Assembly (NCBI GenBank): GCA_026874595.1 | Contig: CM049322.1 | Location: 22,107,400-22,171,399, forward strand | Reading direction: 5' to 3' | Length of the DNA: 64,000 bases | Origin: Sipunculus nudus | Lineage: Eukaryota > Annelida > Sipuncula > Golfingiida > Sipunculidae | Shown: piece after piece, positions 48,774-60,600 of the stretch | Layout: each line of letters begins with the position of its first letter | Position numbering within the stretch: position 1 is the stretch's first letter | Translations under genes and position numbers: made by a program | Notes under the pieces: generated by a model | Told to the model about the DNA's origin: nothing | The model's database searches: none | Seen by the model: only the letters and a program-made list of their open reading frames with translations

Positions 48774-51700
48774 ATCATTTCCAATTTAAAAATGTTATAC
48801 TGCAGTGTGACACACTATAATTTTGGCCTGAGCTTCCCGGACTTTTCATTTCTTCTTCCTATTGAAAACCATGATGTTATACGATATTATTAAGAATTAA
48901 CAGGAGACTTATGAAAGACTGAAGAAAGTTTATAGGTGCACAGTTAATAGTAAGTACATACAGTGTACCGAAAGTGAATTTACTTATTATTTCAGAAAAA
49001 TATAAATGTTCTTCACCATATTCACAATTTTGAAACTTGATCTAGACTGAAAATTATTATTACCTGTATATACGATCATTTATTTAAGAAATAAGATCTG
49101 ATAAGTAAAATAAAAATACAGAATTTTTTTCATTTTTTTTTTTTTTTCATTCCAGACGAGGAATTAGAAGTAGAACCTTCATTCTGGTCCCCTCGGGCGC
49201 TCTGATCAACCACGAACACCGATCATGATTGTTGTAGTTGCTGGGGTAGTTGGGAGACGTGATAACACCGTGATCGTCTGTCAGTATACCGCCACATTCT
49301 GTAGAAAAGTACAAATACTACTTGTAAAGTGATAAGAAAACCATGCAAAAAATATGCAGCATAATGATACAAAACACACGTCTTCGTGTTCGTTATAAAG
49401 ATAACAGAGACATTAAAATAAATACTAAGTAAAAATAAGCGTGAAATAAACGTGTATTTTTATTACGTAATCATCACCTACCTGTGAAGGTGTACTTGAC
49501 CTTGAACCCTGCCCACTCAGCGTAACTATTGCTGCGGTAACTTGCCCACAGATGGTTGCCAGGGACAACCAGGCGTGGTACGTCAGTCATGTTACCACAG
49601 TAACGACCGATCAGATTTCCTGTATAATCCACACCTGTAATACATAAATCGCACCATATAACCTACGGTAGGTTGAAATCCTCCTTTTTGTATTAAAACA
49701 ATTGGTCCATGGGCCATGATGTTCAGCTGAATTTGACATACAGGTGAAGAATGTATTAATTACTGATGTCATGATCTGGAGTGAAATATTTTATAAGAAA
49801 TCTTGAACAATTGGTAAAATGACTTACATAGTTCTTAAAATAATTTTTTTTCTAAAGTCCTGAGAAAATAGATTACGGTGACCTTATTTAGATTTTCCAA
49901 GAAGGGTCTCCCAAGATGCAAAGTGTAGTCAATTAGCTGCAGTAATAAAAAATCGAAAGGGTCGGGTATTTTGAGGATAGTTTTGCATCTAAGCACATTA
50001 CCCCTTTTTTCATGATGGGACTGATCCGACCATATGTAATGTCAAAGTTGAATTTTTAATAATGTTTGTATGTTCGTCTGTCTTGTATACGGCGTGTTTA
50101 CTGTGTACATAGTGTTTCAAGATAGTATCAAACAATTACATTGATTTGTAGATCTGTTCTACCGTAAACAGGTAAAAGAAAAAGAAAGGTTTGCAGCAGT
50201 TCCCGAACAAAATTAATATATAAAAATAATTTTCCCTAGCTCTACGAGTGTACCCAGGTATAATATCAAATCTGGTTTGTAACTCTGTCTTGACAAATTG
50301 TTTTCATGCATAAAATCTTGGTAGTGTTTTAACTTTATTTGTACGAATGTTGTACAGGTGTTAATGTACTTCATTCTACTGTATATATTTTTAATGCCGT
50401 TACCTTCTCTGTATGACTGTTGTATATTTATTAGTTTGTATATTCTCAGTGTTGTTACCTTCTCTGAATTCTAGGAAGTCGGCGTACACGGCGCAGGCCG
50501 GAGGAGAGGAGTAAGACTGTAAAGAGACAGTAACAAAGTCGATGACGATTGAGGAGTTGACGCCCAGTCTACTCTCCAAGCTCCACACACACTGCTCCTT
50601 AGCGCCGTACGTCCCGTTACCGAAGTTAGGGGAAGTGACGTAACCGGAAGTCTGGTCGTCGCTCACGATAAGTCCGCCACATACTGTAATTTGTGAAATA
50701 TTTAACGTAATGATATGTGATATGATGTAACATATTCAAATTTACAAATCATACCATGATAAATTAAACGACACATGTAGCATGCTAAAGCAAAGTGTAA
50801 TATTATGGAATACGAAATACATTACAAAATATGGTATATAAGGGAAAAAGGTATATTATGATAACCAATAAAATAGTTGGACTTTCTAGGACAGCTTGTA
50901 GAGCTGAGGGGTAAAACGCTAGGCTCTAGTGAGAAATAGTACAAAAGGTGGATCAGATACATGCCTGCCATAAATAAAAATATCTAATTGTATCAAAGGC
51001 ATTATATATTAAGTATATATGATCAGTAACTGAAGTATATAATGCTATATCAAGAGAGTACAAATGCTGCTTAGCATATACAGAGCAGCATAGCATACAC
51101 GGACAGCATCCACGGGCTCATTCTCCCGCGCCGTTACCAGGACAATGTGGTGTAGTTGCGGTAGGTGGTCGTCCCGAAGGTATCGATAAATGAAAATTTT
51201 AATTTAGAACGTATTAAACATATATGATTTCATGTGCCGAAATGAATTTCGATTGTGATACATTGGCCACCGAAAAACGGTAACGGTGAAACAGAAATAT
51301 ACAACGTAATAGTAGTTGGGCATCTAATCATACGGTAGTTGGAAAACACAATATGGTTTGTATATTGCTAGATCGGCTATATGGTCAAGTTAAAATAAAT
51401 TTTAAACAAGGCCTACAGGCCTAATGCGAACCTGTGCAAAGTTTAGGAGTATGAATGGAGGTTTATTTTTAAAATTTAATATTGATCCTCCTAAGTCCTG
51501 CATATCTACCTTAGTCATTATGATTTCAGCAAAATGGACGTTTCCGAACTGCAAGTTTCGTACTAGGACATTTTTAAAAACCAGAATATGAGTAGTCAAC
51601 AAGCCACTATGTGTATCCGCAAAAATCAGAGTGGGACGGGTGAAGTGAGGCATGGATTAAGTGGCAAGGGGAATAGAGCGTGGTGTGTTGCATATTAGCA

Positions 51701-54700
51701 TGGATGTCTGCAGCTTAAACGTGAATGTAGGTGGTGCCACCTGTCATATAATCAAGAAAATAGTCCAGGATGTATAAACCTGCAAAATTTCAGGTGGATT
51801 AGTCAAACCACTGCTGAGATATGAGTGATTTTATCCCAAGGCAGATCAACAGATTGATGCTGTGCATATGCTGTTGCAGGTGGCGCAACCAGTTTTGTCT
51901 ATGATGAAGAGCTATGTGAGATCTATACACAAGCAAAATTTTGGCCCAATCGGTCAAACGGTTCCCGAGATATGAGCTTGGATGTCTGCAGAGTAAACGT
52001 GAATGTAGGTGGCGCCACCTGTCATAAAATCGAGAAAGCTGTCCAGGATGTATAAACCTGCAAAATTTCAGGTTGATAAGTCAAACCACTGCTGAGATAT
52101 GAGTGATTTTATCCCAAGGCAGATCAACAGATTGATGCTGTGCATAAACGGTTGCATGTGGCGCCACCAGTTTTGTCTTTGATGAAGAGCTATGTGAGAT
52201 CTATACACAAACAAAATTTTTGCCCAATCGGTCAAACGGTTCCCGAGATATGAGCTTGGGTGTCTGCAGAGTAAATGTGAATGTACGTGGCGCCACCTGT
52301 CATAAAATCGAGAAAGCTGTCCAGGATGTATAAACCTGCAAAATTTCAGGTGGATAAGTCAAACCACTCCTGAGATATGAGTTATTTTATCGCAAGGCAG
52401 ATGAACAGATGGACGCTGTGCATAAATGGTTGCAGGTGGCGCCACCAGTTTTGCCTATGATGAAGAGCTATGTGAGATCTATACACATGCAAAATTTTGG
52501 CCTAATCAGTCAAACGGTTCCCGAGATATGAGCTTGGATGTCTGCAGAGTTAATGTGAATGTACGTGGCGCCACCTGTCATAAAATCGAGAAAGCTGTCC
52601 ATGATGTATAAACCTGCAAAATTTCAGGTGGATAAGTCAAACCACTGCTGAGAAATGAGTGATTTTATCCCAAGGCAGATCAACAGATTGATGCTGTGCA
52701 TTAATGGTTGCAGTTGGCGCCACCAGTTTTGCTTATGATGAAGAGCTATGTGAGATCTATACACAAGCAAAATTTTGGCCCAATCGGTCAAACGGTTCCC
52801 GAGATATGAGCTTGGATGTCTGCAGAGTAAACGTGAATGTAGGTGGCGCCACCTGTCATAAAATCGAGAAAGCTGTCCATGATGTATAAACCTGCAAAAT
52901 TTCAGGTGGATAAGTCAAACCACTGCTGAGAAATGAGTGATTTTATCCCAAGGCAGATCAACAGATTGATGCTGTGCATTAATGGTTGCAGTTGGCGCCA
53001 CCAGTTTTGCTTATGATGAAGAGCTATGTGAGATCTATACACAAGCAAAATTTTGGCCCAATCGGTCAAACGGTTCCCGAGATATGAGCTTGGATGTCTG
53101 CAGAGTAAACGTTAATGTAGGTGGCGCCACCTGTCATAAAATCGAGAAAGCTGTCCAGGATGTATAAACCTGCAAAATTTCAGGTGGATAAGTCAAACCA
53201 CTGCTGAGATATGAGTGATTTTATCCCAAGGCAGATCAACAGATTGATGCTGTGCATAAGCGGTTGCATGTGGCGCCACCAGTTTTGTCTTTGATGAAGA
53301 GCTATGTGAGATCTATACACAAACAAAATTTTTGCCCAATCGGTCAAACGGTTCCCGAGATATGAGCTTGGGTGTCTGCAGAGTAAATGTGAATGTACGT
53401 GGCGCCACCTGTCATAAAATCGAGAAAGCTGTCCAGGATGTATAAACCTGCAAAATTTCAGGTGGATTAGTCAAACCACTCCTGAGATATGAGTGATTTT
53501 ATCCCAAGGCAGATGAACAGATGGACGCTGTGCATAAATGGTTGCAGGTGGCGCCACCAGTTTTGCCTATGATGAAGAGCTATGTGAGATCTATACACAT
53601 GCAAAATTTTGGCCCAATCGGTCAAACGGTTCCCGAGATATGAGCTTGGATGTCTGCAGAGTAAATGCAAATGAGGTGGCGCCACCTGTCATAAAATCGA
53701 GAAAGTTGTCCAGGATGTATAAACCTGTAAAATTCCAGGTGGATAAGTCAAACCACTGCAGAGATATGAGTAATATTATCCAAAGGCAGATGAACAGATG
53801 GACGCTGTGCAAAAATGGTTGCAGGTGGCGCCACCATTTTTAGTGCATGTTATAAAGCTATCAAAGGGCTACATTTGTGCAAAATTTTTAGCCTGATCGG
53901 TAAAACGGTTCCCGAGATATGTGGGTTTATGTGTGGAAACAGACGCACAAATGGACGCTGGGCAGCAAGGAAAGGTCAGAGGTCAACCAAAAATGAGGGT
54001 GCAGCAGTTCACATGTGACCTGATGATAAACCGCTTAAAATGCAAACCAAGTTTTTTCAAACAGTTGAAAGATACAGTTCCAATAATCTGGGAATTCTGC
54101 TTCTAAACAATGTGTCCAGACGTCTAGACGCTGTGTCTAGACGTCTAGACACATTGTCTAGACACCCCCCTAGAGCCAGGTCAGTTGCCATGGTGATGTC
54201 TGGACCCCACCTGTTTGTACTGAGTGACCTCTTACTTGGCTGCTGAAACTCAGTATGAAGTCAAATCTGTTTTCAAATACAGAAAGCCTTTTTCAATTAG
54301 CTACAATGCTTTTTTAAAACTGTATTTACCCAATCTATTCTTATAAAACTGGCAGAACCCTACCATAGAATAATTCTTGTAAAGTTTAAACCAATCAGCT
54401 GAACAGTTTCATCATAAATCAGTGTGTAAGCTAGAAGAGTTTAAAATTACGTTTTCGCTTGTAAAAAACACATCAATGTAGGTGGCGCCACCAATACCTT
54501 AAAATCAAATATGACATATGTGACAAACATTGGTATAAAATTTGGTCATTATAGCTCCAGCCGTTTTTGAGATTTTAATTTTAGTGTGCTTTTTTGGACA
54601 GATGACTAAGTTCAACCTCCTGTAACTTGGCCAAAAATCTCCGAACTGGAACCATTCGAACAAACTTAAGAGAGATTGTTCCAGGGATCATTTTTGTGAA

Positions 54701-56875
54701 ATATTGGACAATTTGGCTTGACAGTTTCAGAGAAGAAGATTTTTAAAGGTTTTTAAGCTTTTTCTCTATAAAATCTAAATTAATGCAGATACCCAATAAT
54801 AAGCTCCAGGGCACCAAGTTTCACATGTGACGAATTTTTACATGTAATTTGGAGGTGCTAGCTCCGACAGTTTCTGACTTACAGCCATGGACGGCGGAAA
54901 GCCAGCCCTGGACGGCGGACAGCGGACGGACGACGCAGCGCCATCGCATAAGCTCACAGGTTCGCTAAAAATCGGGATTTTTGCATAATCGGGAATGCAT
55001 AAGAAGATAAGCAAAGTCTCACCGGCATTTTCCTGTGAGTGATACTGGGCGCTGAAACCGTGGTTGGCCACCGACCCGTCTGTTTTGAACACAACCAGCA
55101 TGGTATTACCAGAAGACTGGATCGGCTCAGGCACCGTTAAGCCGCACACCCGGACCAGGAAGGGAGAATAGTCCAACTGACCGTTATAAACCTGCAACAA
55201 CACACAACATGTATCATCACCGTCACGACACGTATCATCACCGTCACAACACGTATCATCATCATCAAGGAAATATTCTTACTCACACTTCTTATATAGC
55301 AACTTCCTCTGTACGACACCCCAAGTGAGAAACTAATATTTCAGTAAGGTAAAGTTATGTACACAAACATCATGTATATGAACTATTTAATATACATGGA
55401 GAACCTGTTTAAGCGGGCACTTCGCCAGGTCATGGCGTATGATCCTGTCCTTGCATTACCTCAACGTAGTCTTGGTAACAAGAGAAAGACGTGCTTCCCC
55501 CGACACGGAAATCGCTGAAGGTCAAGGTAACACGTCGGTCCTGAGCGACAACAATAGTCCACCGACACTCCCGCTGATGTGGATATTCGTACGGGTAACC
55601 GGGACTTGTGAAGGAACCAGACGGAGTGGTCAGCTGACCGCCACATACTGCAACCATTGAAAGCAGAAAGTCAAACTTATTGCCCCATTTAATCATATTA
55701 TTTCTGCGTATTTATCTGCCACCTTAATTATATTCATTTATGTTTGCTGAGCAGTTTATAATGATGTTTACAAATCTCGATGTATGGAATATGTCACAAA
55801 CCAAGACGACAGAAATCCCAGTACTGCACAAACATGATTGTACTTATCAAAGTCATCTTTGCATTAGCCATGACCAAGGGCGGATCAGGGATAGAAAAAT
55901 GACCTATTTGCGTGGGAAGTTATTTTTCTTTTAAACTTGTTAGACTCATACGCCTCCTTTCCGCTCCTAGAATTCGAATGTTTCTTGCTTGTCACTCGCT
56001 GTAAATTTAAAAGCCCCCCCCCCCAATGGAGTTTTTTTTTTGTTCCGTAACGTAGCGTTATTCTAAACGTTTCGCTACATTACACAATATGACACCTGCA
56101 ACAGACCTTCAGTGCTGGCTTCAAAGTCCAAGTTGAATCCCTTGAAGTTGTTCTGGTTGTTGGAGTGAAACAGTACGTAGACATCATTATCCAGGGATTC
56201 TACAGGGGCAGGAAGACTGTACCCACACACGCGGGCCAAGAGCAGACCTACAAAACAACAAGTCTAGTGATAAAATATATAGACTAGAAATTAATACCTT
56301 AATATCCCCCCGGGCGTAATTCAGAGAACCAGAGGTTATGTGGAGTACACTTAATAGAACCTCAAAGCTTCACTCTTATGTTTCAACCACTGCCGATTAT
56401 TTGTAGATATTTTATAAAGCATATAATAAAAACAGAATAAGAATGACTACAATCGTATATCAGATACTAGATAGTATAAATTCATTCTTATTTATTAGAC
56501 AGAAACAGTTAAAAAGTCGTGAACCTTTCTTGCAGCAAAGGACGACGAGAAATACAGCGGATACCCTAGGTAAGTAAATATGTATTTTAAACTTAATATA
56601 TTTACAAAATTATCTGAGGACACTATGAACAGTTTCTAAAATCAAATCATTTGCGCAATACGTGAGTGTCGATTATTAGAAACTTGAGTTTGGCTCCCTG
56701 GTGCATGTCCAATGTTACAGTCATAAAACATGGAAACAACCAATTAAAGATAATATGCATGCAAGTGATGAGTTGATAAAGAATACTATACTTGACATAT
56801 TTAATACAAATCTTATTTTTTGTAAAACAAATAAACTACGTGTTATGATAGATTACATATGAAATGAACATGAAG

Positions 56876-56933
<58 letters not shown>

Positions 56934-57553
56934 CGGAGCATTCCATTTAGATAGAAGTTGGCAAATGGCATATGCATTCAAAGGATAACTACGCTATCGT
57001 ACTTTACTTCTGCAGTTATATATTACAAACACCTGTGGCGTTATGTTCCCTGATTTCCAGGAAATCCGCGCTCAGACAGTCACTCATTGGTTCTAGCTGG
57101 AAGTCTTCAAAAGTGAAGGTCACTGAGTGTCCGGAGGGCGCCTCGACCTTCCATACACAGTCAGAGTTACTCGGGTACAGCTGGGGGTAGCCAGGACTTG
57201 ACAAACTCCCGCTCAAACCGGCCACCGTGCCACCACATGACGCTGCCGTGTGAAATATGCATGTATATATTAAACATACGCCGGCCAGTTTGACCTCTAT
57301 GTAGTGTAATCATATTCATAAACATTTAGCATATATAGACCGGTACCGTCACCTGTGCTGCCACTAGAGCATACATTGAAAAATGAATGACTGAACAAGA
57401 AATGTGTTATGTGCCCACAGAATGTGATATCTATACCGCTCTTCAAGACACAAGGAGTACTTGATAATGAATTGATAATGTATTAATTCAGTAGGCCATG
57501 GCAAAGACAGTCACACTTATTATTCCAATGGTTCCCAAACTAAAAGATCATAC

Positions 57554-57610
<57 letters not shown>

Positions 57611-60600
57611 GTGGGAGTGGGGGCTCGGCGGATGGACGATATCTGCTTTACAGCAAAGGTTTATTAACTACGCATTTTCGAATTTTACAGCCATCTTCAA
57701 GCCACACACCAACTCCACCCCCTTTCCTTCTATGTTATCATGTGTTTTGAATTCTTTTGAAGTCGTGTATCACATCGTGTATCACACCTTCGTCACCATA
57801 AAAGGGTAATATTTGGATTTATACATACATTCATCACATCAAAATACATCAGGGTGTTACCTATTTTGTACTCGGCCTTGAACCCCGACCTCGGCACGTA
57901 CTGGTCAGACCGGAAGCGGATGTACATAACGTTCGAGGTGGACTTGACCGTAGACGGACGCTCTGTGCCACAGTGATGTAGCAGAAGGGGAGCGTTCACC
58001 GTTCCGCCGTCACGAACCTCAACGTAATCGTAAATACAACTACAAGTAAAATTATTTACTTTTTAAAAACCGTTGTTACGTTACTGGTGACTCGTTATTA
58101 ATCATTGGTGGTCTCGTTACCGGTGGCTCGTTATCAGTCAAGAGTGGTTACATAAGGGGAGCATTTTTTTATTGTCATCCCATTACCACTACCACAACGT
58201 GGGTTTAAAATGCATTATCTCACTCTGTTCGTATGACGACATGGCATGTTTTTACTTTAGTGATGATTATTATTCTATAGAGGAACAGGAGGGACAAAAA
58301 AAAACATATTTCTTTGGAATGGTAAAGCGTAGGAATATGGGATCCACAAATATTAAACTTGTTGTGAGGGTTCTAGAGGTCAGTCGATTACAGAGGCAAG
58401 AAATCGGTTCCTCGACCACCAAAAACCATTATAATTTCTCTTCATTTTCAGGCAGCTCACTTACTTGTCGTGGTTTTCTATATCAAACGACCCGACAAAG
58501 TCGAGCTGGATTCTGGTGGCGGCCGGGGATAGGATCACCCACGTACACTCCGAGTTAACGGGGTAGTTCTCTGGGTAGTTCGGACTCGATATCTCTCCAC
58601 TGGTCACCTGATATCATAAACGAAACCTAAATGCTGTATACTTATAATAGTATCATAAAATATGCATTGTGAAAGAAATAAATAGATGAGGGGATCTAAT
58701 TTAAAACACTAAATTATTTTATTTCAAATTTGCTGCATTTGAATTTCTCAAAATATTAACGTGCTTCTGGCTGTATCCTTTCTCAAATACTTTACATGCG
58801 TTGGCCTGTATTTGAATGACCTTGCCAGGCTGACCTGGTTATAATGTTATGTGTGTGCTTGATTTGTATATGACCTAGGTAGTACGTCCACCTAATTTGA
58901 GTATGACGTAGTGTGTCTGCCTGATCTGTGAAGCCCGCGACATTTCCTGTCTACCTGATCTATGAAGGCCTGTGACACTTCCTGTCTACCTGATCTGTGT
59001 AAGACATTTCCTGTCTACCTGATCTGTGTATGACATTTCCTGTCTACCTGATCTGTGATCTGCCTCTGCCCGCCACAGGCCACGGTTTTCTCCTCGTACG
59101 TCAGCTTCCATCTTCCTGTCGTCGTGCTGCTTCTGAACCTGACAAACAATAAGTAGGAAGTCGTCTCGTTGACACTAGGTGTCGCTGTTCCACAAAAACG
59201 TCCCAGTGATGGTGAAAACCCATTCCACCCGTTAAAAAGCTGTCAAAGATTCAATTACATTAATATTTAGGAATCTGGTAACGAAGACATCTAGAACAGG
59301 CTGTTGAACAGAAAAGGAATACAAGCCTAAAAATACATGCTTGAATGCAGTATTCTATATGATTAAACTATATATAAATTCTATATAATTACTTTCTTAA
59401 TGTTAAACTTGATCCGCAATTACTGTTTTTGTGTCCCGCTCTTGAAAACGAAATAAAAACACTAATGTTAAATGACCTAAACTGAGATATATTTCAAATG
59501 AGATACATCCATGAAAGAAACCATTGCCAGGTCTTTAGGTATACATGATGTTTCAACATTAACTGATTTAAATTCTTTTGTTTTGTTCTCTGTGTTTACT
59601 CAAACGACAAAATTTACAGGCACCACAGTACTTACGATTTAAAAAAAAACATTTTATTCCACATGTTAGATTATCCCATGCGTGACCATAAATTCTGTTG
59701 TATATTGTGGATAGATAAAATCACAAAGGACTTTCCCTTAAATATTGCACCATATTGAAATGTAAATAATGAATATTTTTGTTACTAACAATTATTACCA
59801 TTTGCCCCATGTCAGATACTTTAACATTTTCTCATTTACCTCTATATAATCGTCCTCGGTACATATATTTGATTGGCCGATTTGTAGTTCATTGAAAGTG
59901 ACTTGTATTGTTCGTCCGTACGTCACACGTACAGTCCAATCACACACGCTGTACGGCTCATAGTACTCTGGGTAACCTAGACTCTGTATCACGCCGGTTG
60001 GCTGGTTTCTGATATCCCCTCCACACACTTTAGACAAAGTAAAATAGCACGTGGACATAAAACAGCGACAAAATTTACCAGAAGCAAAGTGACTGATCAC
60101 GTAGAAAAAAAAATATATAATATAAACTTATTTATTTTACATGGATTGTATAAATAGTTATTATAACTAATCGCGGCACTCTCCATGGCTTAGATTGTGG
60201 CGTTCGGTAGACTGTAGAGTTGGAGGAGATCCGGAGAATCCGGAGAACACCACCGGCCTTTGACGGGCAACTGCAACCCTTTCTAATAGCCACACCGGGG
60301 ATCGAACCCGGGTCGCCAGCGGAGAGAGCCGAGCGTTTTACCACTCAGCTGTCCAGGCAATATATATGCCAATTATATCATTTGAGACATCTGTTGTTCC
60401 TGTTACCAATAATCCTACTATTATTAAAATTAAATGATTTTTTAAATTTATTTTTAGTGTGACAATTTCTCAAGTTTTCTTTGTTCTAATTTTTTAGTTA
60501 CAGCTAGTGGATATCAGCTTTCTGGGACAGTCCTCCCCTGAAAGTTCTTAAGTAAATTACTAAAGCAAATATTGGTTATTGTCAGTTTTGCAACGATAAA

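Noticed and set aside
52426-53167. Three near-identical 61-codon ORFs
   Set aside because: They recur at 278-bp spacing because of the satellite unit, inside an intron of the opposite strand gene.
60301-60360. Possible functional tRNA gene on the minus strand
   Set aside because: A and B boxes are present but the acceptor stem does not close, and a SINE body follows.
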